Source of the DNA: Phyllobacteriaceae bacterium
GTDB lineage: Bacteria; Pseudomonadota; Alphaproteobacteria; Rhizobiales; Rhizobiaceae
Assembly (NCBI GenBank): GCA_024645155.1
Contig: JAHEGF010000025.1
Location: 1 to 11,445 of the forward strand
Reading direction: 5' to 3'
Length of the DNA stretch: 11,445 bases
Of the stretch, positions 1 through 6,652 are shown piece after piece. Positions within the stretch are counted from its first letter, which is position 1; each line of letters starts with the position of its first letter. Below the pieces are notes generated by a model. It searched no databases. It was not told where the DNA came from and saw only the letters and a program-made list of their open reading frames with translations. The position numbers were made by a program, and so were the translations under genes.

Positions 1-191
1 TCCAAAAGTCCCGCTTCCGACAATTTTATAAATGCCTCACGAACCGGCTGCCGGCTCACTCCGTAGCGGAGAGATATTTCCTTTTCCGAAAGCGCTTCAC
101 CCGGTTTCAGGCGCATTTCGACAATGGCGGACTGCATTGTGCTGAACAGTTGGGGTGCGATGGGGTCCTGCTGGCGAATTCGATGATCCAT
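1..191 (-). CDS. GntR-family (FadR subfamily) transcriptional regulator, N-terminal part only
   Basis: The gene is read leftward and runs off the window edge, so only the first 63 residues are visible. They form a GntR winged helix-turn-helix: a helix around residues 12-27, the turn MRLKPGEALSEKEISLRYGV, then the recognition helix SRQPVREAF and the start of the wing at LSEAGLL. The PG(E)xLsE and GVSRQPVREAF motifs are typical of GntR regulators of the FadR/FCD type; the effector domain lies outside the window, so the subfamily is inferred. The ATG at 189-191 is preceded by a modest GGAA about six bases upstream. It diverges from the TRAP and uronate operon, with a perfect palindrome between them, so it is probably the local regulator, responding to a uronate or pathway intermediate. 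Whether it represses or activates cannot be told from the sequence. Confidence 0.88.
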   Translation of the reverse strand, partial: MDHRIRQQDPIAPQLFSTMQSAIVEMRLKPGEALSEKEISLRYGVSRQPVREAFIKLSEAGLL

Positions 192-225
192 GAAAATTCC
201 ATTTGCTTTCTAATCACAATGTACT

Positions 226-241
226 ACCATACCGGTATGGT
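226..241. promoter_or_regulatory. Perfect 16-bp palindrome, probable operator of the divergent GntR regulator
   Basis: The sequence ACCATACCGGTATGGT equals its own reverse complement over all 16 bases. It lies 34 bases upstream of the gntR start and 65 bases upstream of the TRAP binding-protein start, which suits a dimeric GntR protein controlling both directions. A weak promoter for the rightward operon can be drawn as TTGCTT at 203-208 and TACCAT at 225-230 with a 16-base spacer, in which case the palindrome covers the -10 box; those boxes are poor matches and are not relied on. Operator assignment is inference from position and symmetry. Confidence 0.72.
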
Positions 242-306
242 GGCAATCCAAATCGTTGGCTTTGCTGGCGGCCACCGCATGAATGTATCAGGGAGGAATT
301 GATCTC

Positions 307-1341
307 ATGAATGACGGTTCTGGCAATAGCTTTATATTCAATCGACGCAGACTGATGAAAACAGGCTTGGTGGCACTGGCCATGCCAGCTGTCTTCACCC
401 GGGCACTGGCCCAAGAAAAATTCACCTGCAAGATTGCGCATTCAGAAGCCATTGGTTCGCCATTGACCAATGCCTTTGAACGCTGGGCAGCAGCCATGAA
501 TGAAGGCAGCGGTGGGCGTATCGACGCTCAACATTTTCCGGCAAGCCAGCTCGGTGGCCTTGCCCAGTTACTGGAGGGCAGCCGTATTGGCACGATTCAG
601 GCGACAACCGCAGGCCCTGACAGTGAAGAAGCCATAGCACCGGAAATTGCAGCATTTGGGGGAGCCCCCGGATTCATTTACAAGGACGAAGCTCATGTCG
701 ACCGCGTCCTGCAGGGGCCTCTTGGTGAGGAAGTTTCGCAAATCGCGCGTGAGAAAACCGGTGTTGAGTTTGTAGCTTATGGCGAAAGCGGTTTCCGCCA
801 CGTCCTCGCGAAAACGCCGGTAACCGACTTGGCTTCTTTGAGTGGCCTGAAAATAAGAGTACCGGAATTGCGCGTCTGGGTGGATTTTTGGAAGAAGCTT
901 GGCGCCAATCCGACTCCGTTGCCCTATTCCGAACAGTATTCCGCCTTGTCGACTGGAATAATTGACGGATTGGAGTCGGACTATTTCTCGGTACTTGGCT
1001 TCAAATGGCATGAACAGGCGGCACATGTGACACCGACCTATCATTGGTTCCTGCCAAAAGCCGTGCGCGTAAACGCCCAGTGGCTGGATAGCCTGCCCGA
1101 AGACCTGCAAACACTGGTTCGCACCTCGGCCAAGGAGGTATTTGCTGAACAACGTGCTGAAAATCGCGCCAAAGCTGACAAGGCCCTTGAGGACCTAAAG
1201 GCTGTCGGTGTGACTGTACACAGCATTGACGCGGCGGAACGTGAGAAGTGGGTCGGACTGACGGCACCGCTGTTTGATGAATTCGGTCAAAAGAGTGCGA
1301 AAACCGCCGAGATGATCGCCAAGATCCGATCTCTTGCCTGA
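307..1341 (+). CDS. dctP: TRAP transporter solute-binding protein (DctP family), probable Tat-exported
   Basis: This is the periplasmic binding protein that captures an organic acid for the adjacent TRAP permease. It has 344 residues, normal for the family. The N-terminus carries NRRRLMK (residues 12-18), close to the twin-arginine motif, then a short hydrophobic stretch and an ALA-Q cleavage site near residue 35. Family features include R164 in SGFRH and R184 in LSGLKIRVPE, 20 residues apart, as are the two ligand-carboxylate arginines in characterised TRAP binding proteins; PLPYSEQYSALSTGIIDGLE (204-223) is also characteristic. The start at 307 is chosen because GGGAGG (291-296) precedes it by ten bases; an alternative at 283 would add eight residues and put the ribosome binding site inside the gene. 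First gene of the operon. Ligand inferred as a hexuronate from the downstream enzymes, not from the protein itself. Confidence 0.93.
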   Translation: MNDGSGNSFIFNRRRLMKTGLVALAMPAVFTRALAQEKFTCKIAHSEAIGSPLTNAFERWAAAMNEGSGGRIDAQHFPASQLGGLAQLLEGSRIGTIQATTAGPDSEEAIAPEIAAFGGAPGFIYKDEAHVDRVLQGPLGEEVSQIAREKTGVEFVAYGESGFRHVLAKTPVTDLASLSGLKIRVPELRVWVDFWKKLGANPTPLPYSEQYSALSTGIIDGLESDYFSVLGFKWHEQAAHVTPTYHWFLPKAVRVNAQWLDSLPEDLQTLVRTSAKEVFAEQRAENRAKADKALEDLKAVGVTVHSIDAAEREKWVGLTAPLFDEFGQKSAKTAEMIAKIRSLA

Positions 1342-1352
1342 CCTGCACAAAT

Positions 1353-1385
1353 TTCGGCGCAGCAGCTATTTTCTGCTGCACCGAA
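1353..1385 (+). promoter_or_regulatory. Intercistronic stem-loop between TRAP binding-protein and permease genes
   Basis: Two 13-base arms, TTCGGCGCAGCAG (1353-1365) and CTGCTGCACCGAA (1373-1385), pair with one mismatch around the seven-base loop CTATTTT. It starts 12 bases after the binding-protein stop codon. No run of T follows, so a strong intrinsic terminator is unlikely. The position fits a 3' stabilising or RNA-processing hairpin giving more binding protein than permease, a pattern known in transporter operons. That role is inferred. Confidence 0.7.
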
Positions 1386-1458
1386 TTCTGCAAACTTGGC
1401 CGTTTGTGGTTTGCCAGGGCGAGCTAGGGTCCTGAAACTGAAGATGGGTGCCGAACGC

Positions 1459-3318
1459 ATGCATGAGGCAATCACCATCACCGATGAGGAATCCGGCTTG
1501 TTTCCCGGATTCTATCGCCGGCTTGACATCATTTTGGAATCTGTTGCCATCGCACTGATTGTTGCCGCAGCGTCCATTGCCACACTTCAGGTGTTCTGCC
1601 GCTATGTCTTGAATGCATCCCTTGCATGGCCGGAAGAAGTTTCCCAATGGGCATTCAGCTGGGCCGTGTTTGTCGGAATGGCACTGCTGACGGGCCGAAA
1701 CGGACACATCGCAATCGGGTTCCTGAACAGTCTCATACCACCATCTTGGCGCATGGCCCATCGCATGTTTGTCCAGATCATGATGGTCTCGGCAAGTGTC
1801 ATGCTGGTTGTCCATGGTGTCGATTTCATGAACCGGGCGCTTCAGGTTTCGCCTGCTATGGAATGGCCGCTGACCTATCTTTTCATGGCGGTGCCCGCTG
1901 GCGGAATTTTGAACCTGGTCTATCTAGCCAGGCCGCCGAAAGGACAGATATTGCGAACGCTCGCGTCACTTGCGCTCGGCGGATTGGTTTATGTTGCTAT
2001 GCGCTATGGCGCCGGGTCGGTTTATGGCCAGAACAACAGCGCAGTTGTGCTCATGATAGTCGGACTTGCGCTGGTCCTGCTGGAAGTTCCAATTGCTTTT
2101 GCGCTGGCCTTTGGCGCATTCGCCGCCTTTGCCCCACTTGGCAATGTCATGCTGGTCATAGTCACCCAGAACATGTCGTCATCGCTCAATTCCTTCACCT
2201 TGCTTGCCATACCGTTCTTCATTATGGCTGCTGCTGTCATGAATGCCGGTGGCATCACCGGCAAGCTGGTTGAACTCGCCACACATCTCGTCGGTCATTT
2301 TCGAGGCGGAATTGGCCAGGCTAATGTCGTCACCAACGTCATGCTGGCTGGTGTATCGGGATCATCCACCGCGGATGCATCTGCCATTGCCAAACTGATG
2401 GTCCCCGAGATGGAAAAACGCGGCTATGACAGGGCTTTCGGTTGTGCCCTGACAAGTGCATCTTCGACACTTGCCAACCTGATCCCGCCCGGTCTCGGGC
2501 TTATCATCTATGCAGCGCTCGCATCAGTTTCGGTGGGCGCGCTATTTGTCGGAACCATCGCTCCGGGACTACTGGCTGCTGCTGCGTTGTCGGGTGTTGT
2601 CTACGTTGTATCTCGCGCTAAGGGTTATGGCGGTGACCGTAAACGATCCACAGGCAGGGAGCGCCTGTCTGCCTTGTGGTTTGCGCTTCCGGCACTTTTG
2701 CTGCCGGTACTGATTGTTGGCGGCGTTCGATTTGGAGTGTTCACCGCGACAGAGGCCGGAGCCATGGCTTTCGTTTTTGCCATTTTGTGCGGAGCACTTG
2801 TGTATCGCGGTCTGACAGTGCGCAATTTTGTCGAAGCATTGCGTGAATCGGCATCCGATACCGTGGCCGTGGCAATCATAATAGCTGCTGCGGCTCCTTT
2901 CGCCTGGGTTCTGGCATTTGAGCAAATGCCGCAAAAAATCGCCGCCGCCATGAGTGTGGTGACCGACAACCGGTATTTTTTACTCCTGCTGATCAACCTT
3001 TTCCTGATCGCCGTTGGTTTGTTTATGGAAATGATTGCCGCAATGGTCATTCTGGTTCCAATCCTGGTACCTGTCGTCGTTGCCGCCGGTGTCGATCCTG
3101 TTCATTTCGGAATAGTCCTGGTTCTCAATCTGGTAATAGGTGCACTTACACCGCCGCTCGGCGTTTTGGTTTTCACAACCGCACGCGTTGGCGGAGCTGA
3201 AGTCACATCTGTGTTCAAGGCAATCGGACCGTTTCTGGTGGCGATGCTTGCAGTGCTGCTGATCGTAACCTTTATCCCTCCACTTACACTTCTCCCGATC
3301 AAATGGTTCGGACCATGA
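1459..3318 (+). CDS. dctQM: TRAP transporter permease, fused small and large subunits (DctQM)
   Basis: This inner-membrane protein is both the four-helix small subunit and the large sodium-driven translocating subunit of a TRAP transporter, fused in one chain of about 619 residues. Residues 1-155 are DctQ-like, with the signature CRYVLNASLAWPEEVSQW (47-64) and FVGMALLTGRNGHIAI. An extra hydrophobic segment (about 165-182) joins the halves. From about residue 193 the DctM half begins, with AIPFFIMAAAVMNAGGI, the GVSGSSTADASAIA loop (298-311) and LANLIPPGLGLIIY (338-351); many further membrane helices follow. The start is uncertain: ATG at 1459 is chosen because it leaves a DctQ-like short N-terminus, but ATG 1444 and TTG 1396 are in frame and none has a convincing ribosome binding site. 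It lies behind the intercistronic stem-loop and works with the preceding binding protein, probably importing a uronate. Confidence 0.93.
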   Translation: MHEAITITDEESGLFPGFYRRLDIILESVAIALIVAAASIATLQVFCRYVLNASLAWPEEVSQWAFSWAVFVGMALLTGRNGHIAIGFLNSLIPPSWRMAHRMFVQIMMVSASVMLVVHGVDFMNRALQVSPAMEWPLTYLFMAVPAGGILNLVYLARPPKGQILRTLASLALGGLVYVAMRYGAGSVYGQNNSAVVLMIVGLALVLLEVPIAFALAFGAFAAFAPLGNVMLVIVTQNMSSSLNSFTLLAIPFFIMAAAVMNAGGITGKLVELATHLVGHFRGGIGQANVVTNVMLAGVSGSSTADASAIAKLMVPEMEKRGYDRAFGCALTSASSTLANLIPPGLGLIIYAALASVSVGALFVGTIAPGLLAAAALSGVVYVVSRAKGYGGDRKRSTGRERLSALWFALPALLLPVLIVGGVRFGVFTATEAGAMAFVFAILCGALVYRGLTVRNFVEALRESASDTVAVAIIIAAAAPFAWVLAFEQMPQKIAAAMSVVTDNRYFLLLLINLFLIAVGLFMEMIAAMVILVPILVPVVVAAGVDPVHFGIVLVLNLVIGALTPPLGVLVFTTARVGGAEVTSVFKAIGPFLVAMLAVLLIVTFIPPLTLLPIKWFGP

Positions 3319-3340
3319 CGAATTTCGGGAGGAAACGATA

Positions 3341-4525
3341 ATGCGTCAGGCATGGCGGTGGTATGGCCCCGATGCGGGAATCCCCCTTGACACGATAAGA
3401 CAGGCCGGCGCCACTGATGTGGTAAGCGCGCTGCATCACGTGCCCATCGGTGAAGCATGGACGGCAGCCGATGTGGCAGCGCGCAAAAACCTGATCGAAA
3501 CCGCACCTGCCGGCCGGTCCCCGCTGACTTGGTCCGTGGTGGAAAGTATTCCGGTCGCCGATGCGATCAAACGCCGCGGGGCTGAAGCCCGCCAGGAGAT
3601 TGAAAACTGGATCGCCAGCATGACCGCAGTAGCGGAAAATGGAATCCGGATCATCTGCTACAACTTCATGCCAGTGGTTGATTGGACGCGAACCGATCTT
3701 GACCATGTCACGCCGACCGGATCAACCGCCATGCGGTTCGACCAGGACCGGTTTGCAGCTTTCGATCTCCATATTCTGCAACGGCCGAATGCGGACAAAG
3801 ACTATTCTGACACTGACCGGCAGCGCGCCAGGACCAAATTCGAGGCAATGTCTCAAGACGATATTGATGATTTGATCCGAAACATAGCCAGTGCGCTTCC
3901 CGGTTCGACAACCGAACCGATGACCATTCCCGAATTCCGAGACCACCTCGAAGCTTACGCGGCAATCAATGCAAATGTGTTTCGGCGCAACCTGATCGGC
4001 TTTCTCAAGGCTGTGACACCGGTTGCCGAAGCTTTGGAGGTCAAGCTGACATTGCATCCTGACGACCCACCCCGGCCGCTTTTCGGGTTGCCGCGCATCG
4101 CCTCAAACGCGGCTGATTATGCAGCGCTGTTCGACGCTGTGCCGTCACCTTCGAACGGGATGTGCCTTTGTACCGGGAGCCTTGGTGTCAGCACGGAAAA
4201 CGACCTCCCCGAAATGGCGCGAAGATTTGCGCCGCGTATCCACTTCGCCCATCTCCGGTCGACGAAGCGCGAAGAAGACAGCCGATCTTTTCATGAGGCG
4301 GCGCATCTTGAAGGTGACGTCGACATGGTAGCAGTTGTGCGTGAACTCTACACGGAAAACCGGAAACGATCGGCGGGAGAAACAATCATCTTTCGGCCGG
4401 ATCACGGGCAGCGCATGCTCGGAGACCTGCAGGAGAAGGGCAGCCCGGGTTACCCGGCCGTTGGCCGACTGCGCGGCCTTGCAGAATTGCGCGGTATTAT
4501 CGCGGCCCTGGAGGCCGGTATGTGA
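3341..4525 (+). CDS. uxuA: Mannonate dehydratase UxuA
   Basis: It dehydrates D-mannonate to 2-keto-3-deoxy-D-gluconate, the last step before KDG enters central metabolism. At 394 residues it is the usual UxuA length and shows family motifs throughout: MRQAWRWYGP at the N-terminus, CYNFMPVVDWTRTDL (106-120), LHPDDPPRPLFGLPRI (238-253), CLCTGSLG (275-282), HFAHLRS (301-307) and FRPDHGQRML (351-360) followed by GYPAVGRLRGLAELRGI. H239, C277, H304 and D354/H355 occupy the expected metal and active-site positions of this TIM-barrel, manganese-dependent family. The start is fixed by GGGAGG about nine bases upstream, 22 bases after the permease stop. All expected motifs are present, so it should be active. 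Together with uxaC and uxuB downstream it completes the glucuronate-to-KDG route. Confidence 0.97.
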   Translation: MRQAWRWYGPDAGIPLDTIRQAGATDVVSALHHVPIGEAWTAADVAARKNLIETAPAGRSPLTWSVVESIPVADAIKRRGAEARQEIENWIASMTAVAENGIRIICYNFMPVVDWTRTDLDHVTPTGSTAMRFDQDRFAAFDLHILQRPNADKDYSDTDRQRARTKFEAMSQDDIDDLIRNIASALPGSTTEPMTIPEFRDHLEAYAAINANVFRRNLIGFLKAVTPVAEALEVKLTLHPDDPPRPLFGLPRIASNAADYAALFDAVPSPSNGMCLCTGSLGVSTENDLPEMARRFAPRIHFAHLRSTKREEDSRSFHEAAHLEGDVDMVAVVRELYTENRKRSAGETIIFRPDHGQRMLGDLQEKGSPGYPAVGRLRGLAELRGIIAALEAGM

Positions 4526-4543
4526 AATGAGATCAAACAGCCT

Positions 4544-4557
4544 GGAGATCACCATTG
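4544..4557 (+). promoter_or_regulatory. Ribosome binding site and TTG start codon of the first Gfo/Idh/MocA gene
   Basis: GGAGA (4544-4548) stands six bases before TTG at 4555. An in-frame TGA at 4528-4530 blocks any longer reading, and the next in-frame ATG falls inside the nucleotide-binding loop at residue 15. TTG is therefore the only reasonable start. Confidence 0.7.
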
Positions 4558-5592
4558 GGTAGCAAGCCTGTACGCCTTGCAGTCATCGGCCTTGGTATGG
4601 CCTCGAAGCCGCACCTTGAGGCCCTGGGTCAACTGTCAGGCCGCGTCGAAGTGAGCGGTGTATTCAACCGCACCGTTGCAACAGCGCGTGCGATAGCCAC
4701 GAAAAACGGCTACCGGGTCTTCGCTGATGTTGCCGAAATTGCTGGAGATCCTGACACTGACGGCGCAATCATCATCACCCCGCCGAACCAGCGGCGCGAA
4801 ATCGTCGCCGAACTTGCGCGTGCGGGCAAGCACATACTGTCTGAAAAGCCGCTCGAACGGACATCGGAGGCGGCCGAAGAACTGGTCGAACTGTGTGAAT
4901 CCGCGGGGGTCAAGTTCGGCGTGGTTTTCCAGCACCGGTTTCGGGCAGGGGCACAGCGGCTGACCGCCCTGGTCCGGGAAGATGCCCTCGGAGATATTGC
5001 TCTGGCACGCGCCGATATTCCATGGTGGCGCGACCAGTCATATTACGACGTTCCGGGGCGTGGGACATATCAGCGCGACGGCGGCGGCGTTCTCATCAGC
5101 CAGGCAATCCACGTACTCGATTTGATGCTGAGCCTGACCGGCCAGGCAATCAGTGCGCAGGCGCTCTGCGCTACAACTACGCTCCACGAGATGGAGAGTG
5201 AGGATTTTGCTGGCGGCGCGATCCGGTTTTCTTCCGGCGCTGTCGGTTCGGTTGTCGCGACGACCGCGACCTACCCGGGCGGCGCCGAAAGCATTGCAAT
5301 TGATGGATCCAAAGGATCAGCGGTACTGAAAGCGGGACACCTGAAGGTGGTTTGGCGTGATGGAAACAAGGAGGAACAGGGTGAGTTGTCGGGCACCGGC
5401 GGTGGCGCCGACCCAATGGCGTTTCCGTGTGATTGGCATCGCGACCTGATCGCTGATTTTGCTGAGTCTATCCGAGATGACCGTGCCCCTGCAATTACCG
5501 GCCGCGAAGCATTGCGCGTTCATGCCCTGATAGATGCGATGGTTCAGTCGTCCAATACCGGCCGTACAGTCCATTTGAAAGCGGGGCAGTAA
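4555..5592 (+). CDS. Gfo/Idh/MocA-family NAD(P)-dependent oxidoreductase (first of a pair)
   Basis: This cytoplasmic sugar or sugar-acid dehydrogenase has 345 residues, typical of the family. The N-terminal Rossmann fold has VRLAVIGLGMASKPHLEAL (dinucleotide loop at G12-L-G14), ITPPNQRREIVAELARAGKH and the SEKPLERT motif with K98. The C-terminal domain has RDGGGVLISQAIHVLDLML (174-192) and a typical end with DWHRDLIADFAESIRDDRAP and GREALRVHALIDAM. The Asp four residues before the conserved His in many members is Ser182 here; H186 is present. Lys98 and His186 remain, so redox activity is still plausible. It starts with TTG, 29 bases after uxuA, and is followed after six bases by a second family member. 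The canonical glucuronate pathway needs neither, so the substrate is unknown; candidates are a rarer uronate, an aldonate or a glucuronide. Confidence 0.92.
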   Translation: MGSKPVRLAVIGLGMASKPHLEALGQLSGRVEVSGVFNRTVATARAIATKNGYRVFADVAEIAGDPDTDGAIIITPPNQRREIVAELARAGKHILSEKPLERTSEAAEELVELCESAGVKFGVVFQHRFRAGAQRLTALVREDALGDIALARADIPWWRDQSYYDVPGRGTYQRDGGGVLISQAIHVLDLMLSLTGQAISAQALCATTTLHEMESEDFAGGAIRFSSGAVGSVVATTATYPGGAESIAIDGSKGSAVLKAGHLKVVWRDGNKEEQGELSGTGGGADPMAFPCDWHRDLIADFAESIRDDRAPAITGREALRVHALIDAMVQSSNTGRTVHLKAGQ

Positions 5593-5598
5593 CTGGCC

Positions 5599-6633
5599 AT
5601 GGCGACACCCTTGAAATTTGCCGCCCTCGGGTTGGACCACCGACATATCTACGGCATGGCTGAAGGCATGATAGAAGCAGGTTGTGTGTTTGACCGTTTT
5701 TGGAGCTACGGAGAACCACAGCCTTATTCCGGATTTGTCGAACGCTTCCCTGACGTTCCCCGGGCAAAGGATCGTCGCCAGATACTGGATGATCCCGATA
5801 TCGCACTTGTCCTGATCGCAGCCGCGCCACAGGATCGGGCTGCCTTGGCGATAGAAGTGATGCAGCACGGAAAAGACGTAATGGTGGACAAGCCGGGATG
5901 CATATCACTTGCTGAACTCGGAGCAATCCGCGACGTGGTGAAAGATACCGGGCGCATTTGGTCCGTCAATTTCTCGGAACGCTTTGAGGTTCGTGCAGTA
6001 ACGACCGCCACCGAACTGGTCAGGCAGGGCCGCATCGGGTCGGTCGTGCAGACAATTGGTATTGGTCCGCACCGGCTCAACGCACCATCCCGGCCGGACT
6101 GGTTCTTCGACAACCGTCTCTACGGTGGCATCCTTGCCGATATCGCCTCTCACCAGATTGACCAGTTCCTGCACTTTGCCAATCTTCAGACAGCTGAAAT
6201 AGTTCACTCTGCAATCGGAAACTTTGCGCATCCGGATCACCCCCGTTTTGAAGATTTCGGAGAAATCAATCTCGCCGGTGGTAATGCGCAGGGTTATATT
6301 CGAGTCGACTGGTATACGCCTGATGCGCTTCCGAACTGGGGGGACGGCCGGCTGTTTATCCTGGGCACTGAAGGCACAATCGAGTTGCGCAAATATGTCG
6401 ATGTGCAGGGCCGCGTAGGTATAGACCACCTGTTCCTTTTCAACAAAGATACGTGCGAATATTTTGATTGCAGCGGCGCGGAGTTACCCTACTTTTCCAA
6501 TCTGGCGCGCGACGTAAGAGAGAGAACCGAAACCGCGTGTCTGCAAAGCCATACCTTCGAGGTGAGCGAACTTTCGCTGCACGCGCAAGCTGCCGCGAAG
6601 CGCCGTGGCTTTCTTGCCGCTGGCAAAAACTGA
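5599..6633 (+). CDS. Gfo/Idh/MocA-family oxidoreductase (second of a pair, divergent)
   Basis: A second family member, 344 residues, begins six bases after the first one's stop and is only distantly similar to it. The Rossmann start reads LKFAALGLDHRHIYGM: the usual second glycine of GxGxxG is replaced by Asp13, and two histidines follow (H14, H16). DPDIALVLIAAAPQDRAALA and VMVDKPGC (K98) match the rest of the nucleotide-binding domain. In the C-terminal domain YGGILADIASHQIDQFLHF supplies D181 and H185, so the Lys/Asp/His set usual for catalysis is complete. GTEGTIELRKYVDVQGR is a normal late-domain motif. There is no strong ribosome binding site, so translation is probably coupled to the gene before. 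Substrate unknown. Membership of the superfamily is confident; the role (dehydrogenase, or part of an oxidise-reduce pair) is not. Confidence 0.88.
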   Translation: MATPLKFAALGLDHRHIYGMAEGMIEAGCVFDRFWSYGEPQPYSGFVERFPDVPRAKDRRQILDDPDIALVLIAAAPQDRAALAIEVMQHGKDVMVDKPGCISLAELGAIRDVVKDTGRIWSVNFSERFEVRAVTTATELVRQGRIGSVVQTIGIGPHRLNAPSRPDWFFDNRLYGGILADIASHQIDQFLHFANLQTAEIVHSAIGNFAHPDHPRFEDFGEINLAGGNAQGYIRVDWYTPDALPNWGDGRLFILGTEGTIELRKYVDVQGRVGIDHLFLFNKDTCEYFDCSGAELPYFSNLARDVRERTETACLQSHTFEVSELSLHAQAAAKRRGFLAAGKN

Positions 6634-6652
6634 CCATAACCGGAATTTCCCG

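Noticed and set aside
568..1152. A 194-codon open frame on the minus strand across the TRAP binding-protein gene
   Set aside because: It lies wholly antisense to a confident gene, has no recognisable domain, and is explained by codon bias of the real gene.
1353..1385. The stem-loop as an intrinsic terminator ending the binding-protein transcript
   Set aside because: No T run follows the stem, and the permease gene downstream has no evident promoter, so read-through is expected.
1626..2273. A 215-codon plus-strand frame inside the DctQM gene
   Set aside because: It is a frame-shifted reading of the permease; the product is Cys, His and Arg rich with no domain.
3360..3366. GGTATGG near the uxuA start as an extra half-operator
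   Set aside because: It encodes the conserved WYGP residues of UxuA and has no partner half-site; a similar GGTATGG near 4597 is also in coding sequence.
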